A stretch of DNA of 64,000 nucleotides from Ypsolopha sequella. Lineage: Eukaryota > Arthropoda > Insecta > Lepidoptera > Ypsolophidae. Both the position numbers and the translations under genes were made by a program. Below, piece after piece: positions 30,484 to 41,897 of this stretch (within the stretch, counting starts at the first letter, position 1; each line of letters begins with the position of its first letter). The stretch lies in contig OW203993.1 in assembly GCA_934047225.1 (NCBI GenBank), positions 27,108,069 through 27,172,068 of the forward strand, read 5' to 3'. Below the pieces are notes generated by a model. The model was not told where the DNA came from, ran no database searches, and saw only the letters and a list, made by a program, of their open reading frames with translations.

Positions 30484-31012
30484 GTAAGGGGAAGTACTGC
30501 CCAATTACCAATTAAAATAATTATTCTGGAAATTTATATTTATTTGCCGCCGAAAAACCTTACAATTGTTTAACCTTTTATTTTGTCGCTGTAATTTTTT
30601 TATTTTTAATAATCGCTTTTTTGCCAGGGCCGTCTTTGACATTAGTTCTTTTTTTAGTTTTTGTTTTCTAGGGGTATTAAAAGCAGATTCAATTTCAGAC
30701 GAAGGTACACTTATGGGAGTGCTGAACAGAGGTTTCAATTCTTTCGAGGCTGGTAAACTTGCATCCTCATCCAATATTTCAGTCTGAATATCTATCTTAT
30801 ATTGGGTGTTTGTGGTACGCCGGCCGCCCACGTGGCTTGCCCGAACAAAATCGAAAAACTGCGATGGCCAGTACACTCGAAGTTTTGTGGGCGGCCGGCG
30901 TACCACGTGGCGATGAAAGTGTTAATTGAAAAAAATAATCATAGCTACATGTTGCATAACACTTTCCATAGTCGTCAACTATGAGTTTTCAGAATGTTTA
31001 TTTACTTACATA
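30484..31012. repeat. 529 bp tandem duplication, copy 2
   Basis: Directly adjoins copy 1 with no spacer. The unit's right end contains the splice donor (minus strand GTAAGT, 31004-31009) of the THAP exon, so the donor exists twice. Confidence 0.95.
30505..30906 (-). CDS. P-type element coiled-coil exon, copy 2
   Basis: Identical in sequence to 29976-30377. If the duplication is real, a transcript could carry two zipper exons or skip one. Confidence 0.6.
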   Translation of the reverse strand: MVRRPPTKLRVYWPSQFFDFVRASHVGGRRTTNTQYKIDIQTEILDEDASLPASKELKPLFSTPISVPSSEIESAFNTPRKQKLKKELMSKTALAKKRLLKIKKLQRQNKRLNNCKVFRRQININFQNNYFNW

Positions 31013-31080
31013 TGAAAGGTGATTCCAGTATTTTTCATGGCCGTATGACTTCTACACCACTTCACTACACACATAGGCAT
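31010..31080 (-). CDS. First exon of a THAP zinc-finger (P-type transposase), 23 codons
   Basis: Minus strand: MPMCVVKWCRSHTAMKN then TGITFH, the N-terminal part of a THAP domain (C-x4-C, then the xxFH before the FP motif). It ends AT|GTAAGTAA, a strong splice donor in phase 2. The next THAP exon (FP, W, C-x-x-H) is not found downstream, so the finger is incomplete here. It is too short for ordinary ORF calling. Confidence 0.65.
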
Positions 31081-31569
31081 AGTTGTGAAATCAAATACCG
31101 CAAAAACACAATAATTATGCATAATAGAAAGTTAGCGCGGCACTAACACACGACTCAAGGTGTTGTGACGAACTGGCGGGCCGCGCAGTCTCATTGTTGC
31201 CAACTAAAAAAGTTCAAATTATCGGGTTTCCACTTCGAAATGATCGTTTTGACTGCAAAATTATCGTACAAAGGGCTGCGATCAGTTTGATCGTCGGGCA
31301 ACTCCCGCCTACCATGTAATTTTTTGCACGCGTTGAATTTGTAAACGTAAACTGAACTGAACGTAGCCAAGGAGGTTGCATACGAATTTGGAAAGAAATG
31401 CTAGAAAAAAATACTGTTATGGCGGGTTTTGAAACGGTTGGTTTTTAGCGGGATATGGACAAGTATAAAAATATTGTAATTTTATAACACTAGCCTTTAT
31501 TCTAGGTATACAGTCAAGGAAAATTAATGAAACTACAAAATATTTACCATCAATACTATCATATTAATT
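31081..31569. other. Flank between P-type and hAT elements
   Basis: Contains ATTATCGTAC and related ATCG words at 31215-31290, which also recur at 34720-34830. No gene seen. Confidence 0.4.
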
Positions 31570-33790
31570 TTACACTATTTCGATGGTAATATCATCATTG
31601 ATTTCGTCCAAACACGTTTTGTCATACACGTTTTTCGTGTTGAACCTTGATAGCATGTCATTTCTGACATTAAATTTGGAATTTCCTCCATCTATTTGTA
31701 CACACTGACTCGTGAGCAAAAGTTCGTTGACTGTCGGTGCAATTAATTTGTTTCGTAGCCTAGTCTTTACAGCATTGGTTTTGGAAAAAATCCTTTCACA
31801 AGCTGCACTGGGATGAGGCAATAAAAGCACATTAAGGGCAAATTCTGTCAATTCTTCGAGACCATTCTCATTATCAATATCTCTTAGCGATGATATTCCT
31901 GCCCAAAACTTGACTGGTTCCATATCTGCTGCAGTTGAGAGTCGGCAGGGTCAATAATACGAGGAAGCGACAAAATCAATGGCATTAAAGTCGCCGGTCT
32001 AGACGGGGATGATGATGACGTCGCTATAGCGCATCCTAAACAAGACATCATTGCAAGTGGTGTATTGTCTCTTAAATCATAGCGTTTCTTTAATTCAAGG
32101 CATGCCGTCACGATGAACTCTCGACATCTCTCACGTATATCTCTGACCATAGTTGTTCTTGATGCTATCTCTGGTTTTGATAGTTCCTGTATAATTTTAA
32201 CTCCCAGATATATATTATCAAGCGGCAGAAAAGGGAATGACGACGAATTATTTTTAGGATCGGGGTTAATTTTAGCGACCTCGGTACTTACCACAAATGA
32301 CTGGTTGATATAGATGCAAAGGAGATCTTTGTAAGCAAGTAGCATTTTACTATGAACGACTGTGATTAGTGATTTATCACTTTGGAAAAATTCATTTAAT
32401 TCCACAATTTTTGGCAGAATCCATTCTAGGAATATCAAGTAGATTTTAGTTTGAGGATCGTGTATAACTGAGAAGATATGGTCGACAGACTTTAAGCGTA
32501 GGTATTCATGTCCAGCACTGGTTTGATAGTGTAAAAGTATAACCGAAGAGGTTGCCATTGTTCAAGAAGACAACTTTAAGCAGAGATAGCCATCTCGTTT
32601 GAGATGGTCTCAGGATCTTATGAACTTTGGCATCGCAAAATTCTTGAAACTCTTGCAATTGTGCAATTCTTTTTGACGAGTTTTTGAAAAATGCGTGTGT
32701 ATCACGCGCTAAGTCTTCGATGTGGCGCGGAATCTTTTTACAGGCCTCACTTGCGACCAAATGCAAGCTGTGGCAGATACATTTTTATAAAGTAATACCT
32801 GGCAACGAGTTTTCAAACTTTTGTGCAACAGAGTTATTACGATTAAACATAACATTGCAGCCATCACTTGCAAATCCTATAATGTTCGTCAGCGGCACGT
32901 TATCTTTAACAAAACTCTGCTCAATAGCTTCAAATACACGTTTCGCCGTTGCTCCTTCATTTGCTTCTTCAGTGTTATCACCTGAGAAAATTTGCACTAA
33001 GTTCCAGAATCTACGAGTAGTTACAATGAATTGCTTTGTATCACAAAAAAAGCGGCGCAAATACATAGAGACTTAACTGCTGCAATATCTGTTGATTCAT
33101 CATTTATTATACTGAATTTCTTTGCAGACAAAGTTCGTGCCAACGTTTCAAAATGAGACTGACCAATTAAATTTTTAATAATGTTTGTAGCTTTAGTTCT
33201 TCCAAGATTAATGTTTTGCACAATTTTTGAATCAGGGTAACAGGCCTTCTCTCTTAGAATCAAATCATCCACAGCACGTAGAGCAATATTGTGTTCGGCA
33301 AGAAATGCGTAGGTACGTAGCTCGGCTTCTTTTTTACTTTAATTTCAGCAGTATTTTTGTCCGAGTTTTGAACACATTGGAACATGGTCCTTTGACCAGA
33401 ATATAATCCAATTAAGCTGTTGGGTTTTTTATGTTTTAAACTTTTAGAATGGTTTTTAATAACTGTCAATTCCGCAGTAAATTCTACTCTGCAAACCTTA
33501 CACTTTGCTTTGAGATTATTTACTTTAACAGCACATAGCCAGTTTGTAAATTCAGGTATTCTTTCCCATTCCATTTTATAGTTCTGTTTTCTGTGTTCTT
33601 CTTTTAAACTGCTATCTCCTCTACGTTTCTTAGTTTTCTCAGGGGTGCCTGGACTTATATGTCTTCTACGAGAAGTTCCACTACTTGATGCCTGTGGTTC
33701 TTCTTCTTCCAATATCTCTTCAACGTTTTCCATAATTTTAAGAAAAACAAGCCACCACCGGGAGCCCCTACAAAAGAAACATATATGCAC
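31570..33790 (-). pseudogene. hAT transposase with N-terminal BED-like zinc finger, decayed
   Basis: The minus strand starts near 33732 (MENVEEILEEEEPQ), then a BED/C2H2 finger CKVCRVEF...H...H around 33480-33430. The catalytic parts follow in pieces: FSIINDESTDIAAVK (first Asp), GFASDGCNVMF (second Asp), HKILRPSQTRWLS and, at the end, the hAT dimerisation block ELTEFALNVLLLPHPSAACE, RIFSKTNAVKTRLRNKL with the catalytic Glu region. Order and length (~700 aa) match hAT transposases of the ZBED/FAM200 kind. Frame changes near 33290, 33065, 32770, 32560 and 31920 inactivate it. No certain 8 bp target duplication found. Confidence 0.85.
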
Positions 33791-34007
33791 AACAAATCAA
33801 AAGCGAAACATTACAGCCCTTTGGTTTTTTAAAAATTAGTACTGGCAACCAAAATGACACAAATCATATCAATAACTCAGGATATAATCATTTAAATATA
33901 TTTGCTACCAATGCCCACTTTAGTAAGGAAAATCTTATTAGCTGGCATCCCTTAGTACGCACACAAAGCCACGACCCGCGAACCGCGAAATATAGATAGG
34001 TAGTTAA

Positions 34008-34315
34008 AAGTTGTGTCCGATCCTCAGAATTATTGTTCTGAGGTCCGATCTTTTGGAAGTTAGTAATAAATGAGTAATAAAATAAAACCTAGTTGGTTAG
34101 ACCGATCATGCAACAAGGAATAAATACGAACCTACTATTTGTTTGTTTCGTTTGTTTCGTTTTCCAAGTTGTGTCCGATCCTCAGAATTATTGTTCTGAG
34201 GTCCGATCTTTTGGAAGTTAGTAATGAATGAGTAATAAAATAAAACCTAGTTGGTTGGACCGATCATGCAACAAGGAATAAATACGAACCTACTATTTGT
34301 TTGTTTCGTTTCCAT
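34008..34315 (+). repeat. 158 bp direct tandem repeat, two copies
   Basis: AGTTGTGTCCGATCCTCAGA recurs after 158 bases (34011 and 34169 for TTGTGTCCGA). Each copy contains a hairpin CCTCAGAA-TTAT-TGTTCTGAGG and ends with TTTGTTTGTTTCGTTT. The copies differ at a few positions. Confidence 0.85.
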
Positions 34316-35080
34316 AACCGCTGCGGCGGCGAACCGAAATAAAACGACATTAAGTAACATAACCATCAATCCATTATTTGCAAAAAGATAATGCAAGAAT
34401 TATCTACTTATCGATAATTCAGTTAGGTACCACAGTAAAAAAGTATAAACAGAACAGGAAACATAAGAGTTCAATGTTTTTGCGTCCGACGAAAATTCTT
34501 TTACACTCGTGCTTGCGTTTCAAAATTAACAAGACAACACAACACTCACACAGCGACAATGTCGTTTGAATCTGAATTACTATTGTTTTCTCGTATTTAC
34601 AAACACAAACGCATAGTACGAGTAAGGGAGAAAGAAAGTTGTGTGTGTATTTATAGCGTTTAATTTTTCCTTAACACAAATGCGTTTCATTTACTTACTT
34701 TTAGTGCATTGATGTTTATAAATGCTCAAAATTATCGTACATTTAACGTAATTTAGGTAGTTGTTATCGTACATCGTACCACTGGCTAAATTATCGTACG
34801 CCCCCATAATTATCGTACGGGTCGGCGGTCTGTATTTTACGCCCCACCCTCCGCGGTTTATATTACATGGAACCATTTTTTGAGCTTAGTTACGGTTGTA
34901 GAGAATTATTATTCGTAGGGTAAAACTGATAATTTGATGATTGGACGTTTCAAGAGTCCGTTTTTCTTCTGATCTTGCGTTGCGACTGGCAATTTACCAA
35001 TCAGTCATTTCGCTATGCGTTCGTCAAATCGAAGTGCATCTGATTTAATGAACACTGAATTGAATCGTGAACTGCAGCGA
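34316..35080. other. Non-coding stretch with ATTATCGTAC motifs
   Basis: TTATCGTAC occurs four times between 34720 and 34830, all in the same orientation. They may be sub-terminal motifs of the hAT element. No reading frame is convincing. Confidence 0.45.
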
Positions 35081-35089
35081 TTGTTACTC

Positions 35090-35450
35090 GCAATGGCCCA
35101 CTACTGACTGATGAACAAAGAATCATTTACGACCGCGTTATGAAGGCAGTTTTGGCAGGACAAGGTGGATTCTTTTATTTGGATGCACCAGATGGAACTG
35201 GCAAAACATTTCTCATTGGCACACATTCTCATAACAATTGTTAGATATCGGCGATGGAAAAGTTACTGTCCTTGAAAATACTAGATGCATAAAATGGCCG
35301 ACCGATTTCTGCACAATCATTAATTCGCAAAATACTCTCATCGACCGCATATTTCCCGATGTACACACACAATACATGAATCACGAGTGGCTGGCAGAAA
35401 AAGTCATTTTGGCAGGAAAAATGTGGACGTCAACGTTTTATTTAAAAAAA
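35090..35450 (+). pseudogene. Helitron helicase remnant
   Basis: FFYLDAPDGTGKTFLI (about 35170-35215) is a PIF1-like Walker A box (normally GGTGKT), preceded by DEQRIIYDRVMKAVLAGQGG. The next frame (35238-35420) reads LDIGDGKVTVLEN then WPTDFCTIINSQNTLIDRIF and YMNHEWLAEKVILA, which belongs much further along a Helitron Rep/helicase. Several hundred codons are deleted between the two. Confidence 0.8.
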
Positions 35451-35484
35451 AAACAAACATGCATGTATGCCGAATGAGTAGAGT

Positions 35485-36100
35485 ATGCAAACAAAGCTAT
35501 ATATTACGACCTATCAACAACAAAGCTCATTGACAAAGTCACATGGGTTAAGTGGTCTTAGAAGGCAGGGCCATTTGCGAAGAGAACTTAATAAGATCAC
35601 AGACTGCCCAGCACTTCCTATCCGTGAATACCTGATGGACTTTACATCAACACGGCTGAAGTCGCGTAATCCCCCAGCCTTAATGTTCCACAACAACAAC
35701 CGATCATGGAATGTGGACACACAATGGGAAGAGGAATGGTCAACGACCAACTATGACCCTGCTTTGTTCACCCTCAATCCACGTGATCCACCGCCTGGTT
35801 TCGACCAACAGCGTTGTGTGTGGAGCCGACTCAACCGCATCCGCACCGGCCACGGCAAGTGTGGCTACATGAGGCATAAGTGGGGCTGGAGTGAGACTGC
35901 TGCCTGCCCTTGTGGGTGTCCTGAGCAAACAGTGAGACACATAATATCCGACTGTCCACTGTATTCTTATAATGGCCCTATGGAGGACTTCAAAACTCTG
36001 ACTCCAGCAGTGGTCGAATACCTGCAAAGACTCGACAATTCATTGATTTAAATAAATGTTTATTATGTGTAATAAAAATAAATTTTAACATCTGCCATAC
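35485..36100 (+). pseudogene. LINE C-terminal fragment (zinc-knuckle tail)
   Basis: A 188-codon open frame ends CVWSRLNRIRTGHGKCGYMR, then CPCGCPEQTVRHIISDCPLY, the C-terminal Cys/His motif of Jockey/I-type LINEs, and TPAVVEYLQRLDNSL. It stops at 36051 and has an AATAAA-containing 3' UTR to about 36095. The element is 5' truncated. Confidence 0.75.
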
Positions 36101-36119
36101 GATAAATAATAAAGTGGTC

Positions 36120-36841
36120 TTTGAAAAATGTTGAATATTTGAACAAAGATGAAAAAAAGAAAACCACAAAAAAATCTAAAAAACATAAAATCTGGGACTG
36201 AGATTTCTTATAACCGAATTTGAAAAAGAATTGACATTATTTAAAGTTCACATATTCAACATAACTCACCAGTACCACGCATATAAAAACCAAAAGAAGA
36301 ATATTACAGAAAAAGAATTAATAATTCATTGTGATTTTTCAGAAAATTATTCCTGTAAATTTCATCAAGAAACACAAGCAGTTCATTTTGGTGCATTACA
36401 TAACCAAATCACACATACTCATAGGCATGAAAGAACAATTTCCAAATTTATTGACTTTTGATTTTTTTTCTAACGGCCCTTCAAGCCAATCTAAGCAGAA
36501 AAAAAATTCTACCTGTTATCATAAGAAATCTCAAAGCTCGGATACAAAAACGTAACGTGGAACTTTTCTGAAGCGTCGCATGGGAAGGGGGCAGCAGACG
36601 GAGTCGGTGGAGCTGTCAAAAGGATGTTAGATGCAAAAGTATCACTTGGGTTTGACGTAACAAATGCTAGTACCGCATTTGAGCTTTTGAATCCAGATAC
36701 ATCAATTTATTTGATTGTTATTGGTGAAAACTGCATTAATAACTTTGAAAACAGTTTACAAGAAAGTAGTCTAGTAGCTGTACCTAACACAATAAAAGTC
36801 CATCAAGTTTGCAGTATGAATCAGCTAGGCAGAATATTGAG
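36120..36841 (+). pseudogene. Transposase-like gene of unassigned family (part before the MULE)
   Basis: Frames read NITEKELIIHCDFSENYSCK, HFGALHNQITHTH, then NGPSSQ and, in a new frame, NVTWNFSEASHGKGAADGVG then AVKRMLDAKVS. The DFSENY, (D)GPSSQ and ASHGKGAADGVG motifs belong to a multicopy family of uncharacterised proteins I know from arthropods and cnidarians and believe to be transposase-related. The gene is interrupted at 36841 by a MULE and continues at 47664. Confidence 0.6.
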
Positions 36842-36992
36842 ATTTGTGCCTCGGTCGTCCCACAGAGTCTCGTCCCACATAAAAAATTCCCCACTTGTCC
36901 CAATTTGTATGCCTCGCTCGTCCCAAAACTTAATTTTCAATATTTTATTCCCCGCTCGTCCCAATTCGTATGCCTGGCTCGTCCCACATTTT
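36842..36992 (+). repeat. MULE left terminal inverted repeat made of CGTCCCA units
   Basis: CGTCCCA occurs six times and TTGTCCCA once in about 150 bases, usually preceded by CT(C/G). Similar words in reverse complement make up 47537-47654. Confidence 0.85.
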
Positions 36993-38453
36993 TTTCATAT
37001 GAGTTAAATTTGATTTAATTGTACAGTCAGCCTAAAAACCTGACTGACCAGAAAGATAAATAACCTCATGTTGCGGAAAATTTGATGAACTAATTCAATC
37101 CGAGACTCCACTATAATATAAATTATAAAATTACAAGTTACGCCACCATGACAGTTTTTTTCTGATCAAACTTTAGGTTTAGATTGAAGGCATTAATAAA
37201 GTACACATAGCCGACCCTAAGTACAAACCCTGTGCACCCCACTGCTTAGACGAACCACTACTATTATTATTAACCTAGAACAAGTTTTTGAATGTTTATA
37301 GCTTCGGTATTTTTGTGCGACCGGATTAGAGCTTGCTCTCTCGCTCTGCTTTCTTTGTATTAATCAATTGACCAATGACGTGGCTTTGCGTTATCAGCGC
37401 AATCGGAGCAAATGCGGTTACAAAGTGCATCTGCTAATTTTAAATATGAGGTGTTTACATTAAGCGTGGTGTATTCATAGAGTGAGGTTCAATATTTGTG
37501 AAGTTTTAAAGGGTAAGTAATAATTATAATTTTGTCGATTTTTTCATATTTTGTGAAGTCATGATAAATGATTTGACTTATATATCACTATTGTGGTAAT
37601 TATTTACTTTTATATTAGTTGCTGTCTAAGGATTATGGTCTTTTATTATATGCATACTTAACTCTGTGCCTCCTGTGAAAAAGAGTACATCGCTACTTTT
37701 TAGGAGACGCAAATAAAATTTTGAAAAATATTTTTTTTCCTGTTTCCTAGGTCCTGTCATGGAGTTCTTTATCTATGGCCCTGTTTCACGAAATCGTCTA
37801 GTATTTTTTTTTTAAATGAGTAACCCTTTTTCACATTAACTAGAAATTTGAACAAATAATAATTTGATTTGAGCCCTAATTCACATTAATTTTGTTTACC
37901 CATTTTAACAAACTTCAAAAAAAGAGGATGTTCTCGGTTATACTGTATTTTTTAGGTTAACCAATTTTGATAAATCTCTTCTTTTATGTAAAAGCTGGTG
38001 CTTCCCATATGGTCGCATTTTAATTTAGTTAACCTCCTTCATAAAATGAGGATGTTCTCAACTACAAAGTGTTTTCTGGGTGAATCAGTTTTGATGACTC
38101 TTTTGATTCGAAAGCTGGTGCTTCCCGTGTAGTCTCATTTCAATTTGGCTCAGTTCTGACAATAGCATGTATGATAAAACCATATTCAACACGTTGAAGT
38201 CGGTTTTCAGCTATGATTTTTAATCATTATAGCTATTCACGATTCGTATCTACGAAACGAAACTATTGTACATAGTTTCGTTCGGAATACCTTTCTTAGA
38301 CAGATGAAAGCTAATTTTTTGCTCTCTTATATTCATTTAAAAACGAAAAGGGTATATTGGACTTGGTACCCCTTTTTACAGGAGGCACAGAACTAATTCA
38401 CGTTGTATTTGCAGGTGATCAGATATAGAGCCGTGGCTTCTTCATCCTGAAAC
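36993..38453. other. 5' non-coding region of the MULE
   Basis: About 1.4 kb without a gene. Near-duplicate passages GAAAGCTGGTGCTTCCCRTR at 37990 and 38110, each preceded by similar text (TTTTGATRA...TCTTTT), show an internal duplication of about 120 bases. The sequence immediately before 38454 probably includes a splice acceptor (TTTGCAG at 38408-38414). Confidence 0.5.
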
Positions 38454-39847
38454 ATGGAGCCAGTGGCTTCATCATCCCGAGCTGATCTTCAGACTGGCTG
38501 CAGTCTGGCTTCTACATCCCAAGAGATAACCTTTATTGAATCACAAAGAGGTGTGCCTATTATTTTGCATGCCGGTTACGAATATACGAAAAAGCGAGAG
38601 AACAAAAATAGCTCAATCGTCTGGAGATGTGTGAACAGAAGGTGTCATGGAGGAATGGTGACTTCAAATAATAATGTGACGAAAATTCTTCGTCATGACA
38701 TTTGTACGCCCAGCATAGCAAGAAATGACATCAAAGAAGAAATACATCGCTGCAAGCAAGAAGCAAAATCTTCTGAAGGAAAATCGATTCCTTCTGTCTT
38801 CAATTCAAGCATAAAAAAATTATTGGACAAAGGTACTGACAAGATAGAAAAATTACCTGAATTATCGAATGTTAAGAACAGCTTGTATAGTGCTCGAAAC
38901 AAAGCCCAGCAAATAAAGAAAGCTACATTTAAAACGCCGTTTGAAGTAAAAATTCCAGTAAGTTACATGAGTTTTGTTTTATTTGATTATGAGTACAGAA
39001 AAACAAGGATATTAGCTTTCGCTGATGTAAATAGTAAAGGACTTCATCAACACGTGAAACATTACCTTGCAGATGGTACATTTAAGTGTGTAGTGAAACC
39101 ATTCAGACAATTATGTGATTTACGGTGACCTTGGCAGCACAAGTGAGAAAATTCACGTCGTGCCCTTAATATACATCTTATTAATGGACAAAAAAGAGTT
39201 CACATATGAGACTGCGTTTGCTCTTATCAAATCGCAAATTCCAGAATGGCATCCGATTTCATTCAGAACAGATTATGAGAAAGCAGCCATGAACGCAATC
39301 CGTAACATCTTTCCGGATGTAATATGCAAAGGCTGTTACTTCCATTTTAGTCAAGCACTTTGGAAGAGAGCAAAGGCGTTAAAGTTAAATAAAAAGAGAA
39401 TGTTCAAAAAGCATATAGCTCTATGCACAGCGTTAGCTTTGCTACCACCTGAACTTAAATGCGATGGATGGCTATATACATATAATGGAGGATTGTCCGA
39501 AAACTCTCAATATTGAGAAATTCAATGACTATTTTGTATCGGCATGGCTTGACAACGAATATTATCGAGGCAAATGGGATTTTTGGGGGGATATCTACAG
39601 AACAAATAACCCAGTGGAAGGCAGTAACGCTAAATTAAACAGAACATATTCGGGAAAGCTGAACATCATTAGCTTTTTGAATGTGATCAAAAACGACGCT
39701 GTTCTTTCTTTAGCTCGCCAAGGTAAACCTCGGCGTGCTGATGATATAGCTCATGACAAATATATATTTGATTCTGTAACGGCAATGTTGAATGGCACTA
39801 TATCACTGGGCCATTGCCTGGAAAAAATCAGCCCTTTTGTTTATTAA
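38454..39847 (+). pseudogene. FLYWCH-MULE transposase, two frameshifts
   Basis: N-terminal FLYWCH finger (YTKKRENKNSSIVWRCVNRR, about residues 40-80). Catalytic blocks: HYLADGTFKCVVKPFRQL (first Asp) at the end of the first frame, FRTDYEKAAMNAI (second Asp) and CYFHFSQALWKRAKAL in the second (39115-39516), and NNPVEGSNAKLNR (Glu) in the third (39464-39847). Frame changes lie near 39115 and 39500. It is the same family as 12670-14072 but clearly diverged, so the window has two independent FLYWCH-MULE lineages. It would cut and paste its ~4 kb element if the frames were intact. Confidence 0.85.
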
Positions 39848-39885
39848 TGATATTAATGTGTCTATATTAATGATAAGTTTAAAAA

Positions 39886-40460
39886 AATGTTGATTTTTTG
39901 GAGATTTAATTGTTAAAATACTACTTTCTCATAAATAGTAGGTTGATTAAAATACTGTGATTGTAATTTGATTGTGATATTAGTTACGTAATAAAGATTT
40001 TTAAATATAAATATTTCAATTTATGTTGAAATACCACATTAACATAAATAACATAACGTGGTACTTCTATAAGGTACATATAGGTAAATACAAATGTGTA
40101 TACGGTCTATAATTATTTGACTGTTACTTATATACAAATGTTGATTTTTTGGAAATTTAATTGTTAAAATACCACTTTTTCATAAATAGGAGGTTATTAA
40201 AACTCGCGTGAGCTGACATACTAAATTATTATTATATACGGCTTGAACACTCGGTGAAACGGTTGGCATATAGTCAACAACAATCACACGTGAGTGTTCA
40301 AGCCGTATATAATAATAATTTAATAGGAGGTTAATTAAAATACTGTGATTGTGATTTGATTGTGATATTAGTCACGTAATAAAGGTTTTTTTAAATAAGT
40401 AGTTCTAATTATGTTGAAGTATCTCAGATAAATATTACATGTGTAATACATATATATATC
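39886..40460 (+). repeat. Tandem sub-terminal repeats of the MULE
   Basis: GTTGATTTTTTGGARATTTA recurs at 39886 and 40139, ACTGTGATTGTRATTTGATT at 39955 and 40342, and ACGTGGTACTTCTATAAG at 40056 and again across the retrotransposon insertion (40465 + 47290). A third partial unit is 47290-47395. The repeats allow the pre-insertion site of the BEL/Pao element to be read directly. Confidence 0.8.
40224..40322. repeat. Hairpin/MITE inserted in a MULE sub-repeat
   Basis: AAATTATTATTATATACGGC TTGAACACTC (40226-40255) is mirrored by GAGTGTTCAAGCCGTATATA ATAATAATTT (40292-40321), a ~30 bp perfect stem. A longer CTCGCGTGAG / CACACGTGAG match may extend it. It is absent from the sister repeat unit at 39886-40138, which shows it was inserted. 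Confidence 0.75.
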
Positions 40461-40473
40461 TTAACGTGGTACT

Positions 40474-41167
40474 TGTTCAGAATAAAATGTATATTTCGGA
40501 ACGCATCCATCAATGGTCTATATATTTTGTCTATGGACTTGGAGCTGTCAAAAAACGAGGGACGTGGACATTTTCTTGGTATAGATCGCGGACGATTTTA
40601 ATATGTGTTATTAAGGGATATTAACGGCAAATCGGTGCGGACATCGTAAAGAACATAAGTGAATCAAGGGCTGATGATATTTTGGCGTGAAGGCCACTTT
40701 TGAGTGAATTTCCTGTGTGTGTGTGACATAACCTGTGTCCACGCGGCTTCCGACAAGTGGACTTGTTAATTATTATTTCTTCTGGGTTCGGATGCATCCC
40801 GGGGTAGGTGGATTGTGTTTAGATTCATCGTGGAAGGTGATCAACGTGTCACGGCACCGGCACGCCTTGGAGTCCACGTGCGCAGTGGTCTTCGTGCGAG
40901 GATCAGTGGATGAGGTCATCATACAACTATCTGGTAGGACATTTTATATTATCTATTGTAGAATATAAGATACTTGTAGACTATAAATCTGGGACAGCTT
41001 ATGGGCCCCTGTTCCAGCTGCAAGTATCGCCCTTTAGCATACAATTAGTGGTGTCTGAGCGTGGTTATGGAATCCTCGCACCAGTGACGCCGATGCCCGT
41101 CACTAGTCAGTATTACCACTTTTTGTAAGCTACAATTTGTGGTAGCAACGAGCGTCTTTATCAAACA
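40474..41167 (+). repeat. 5' LTR
   Basis: Starts TGTTCAGAATAAAATGTATA and ends TCTTTATCAAACA. I find no difference from 46596-47289. The sequence after it, TTTGGTACCAGATCGTGG (from 41172), may hold the primer-binding site, but the tRNA is not certain. Confidence 0.92.
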
Positions 41168-41897
41168 AGCTTTGGTACCAGATCGTGGTTAATCCCAACT
41201 TTGGTTTATATACATATAAACAGCGGAACTGGGCGGCCCCAGTGTCATTGAACTATTAACATAGCTAGGCTTTACATGGTTGTAATGTACATGTTATGGA
41301 TGTAGCAATTACATTGGATATGTTTAGTGCTTTGAGTAGATAATTGATTACCGGAGGGTACCACATTGATGTGGTTCAGTAATATCAGTATAATTTGATA
41401 GTTTAGTACATATCAGGTGTTCTTGTACTACAATAACATAATCATATAACGGTTTATATTATAGATTTGGAAATCAACTTGTTAGCTAACATAATGTTAT
41501 CTTGGCTTGAATGTATGTACTTACAAGGATGTATACAAGTGCATAGTGGAATGTGCATTCGGGTTTGTGTGTATTGTATACACCAAATATAATTTAAATT
41601 TGGTACTTAATGTTGTAATAGGTAGGAACCTATTTGTTTGTTTTGTATTACTGATACAGTACCTACATTGTTGTAATTGGGAATTACATTTGATAATTAA
41701 ATTCTGGAATTGGGTGGGAACCTATTTGTTTGTTTGTATTACCGGGACAGTATATACATTTGTGATTGGGAATTTAATTTGATGATTCAATTCTAGTTAT
41801 AGGTAGGGTATCTATTGAGCACTGCTTCTGTATTTTGTGCCTTGTCAGGGTGTTTGCTAAATCGTTTTTATTTATACATTTCCCGGTTTGTTGCGGC
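41168..41897 (+). other. Retrotransposon leader between LTR and gag
   Basis: About 730 bases with no gene. The passage at 41620-41690 and 41715-41780 repeats GGGAACCTATTTGTTTGTTT-like text, a small tandem duplication. Confidence 0.6.

Noticed and set aside
40735..41128. Open frames in the BEL/Pao LTR (repeated at 46857-47250)
   Set aside because: They lie wholly inside the LTRs and have no gag or env features.
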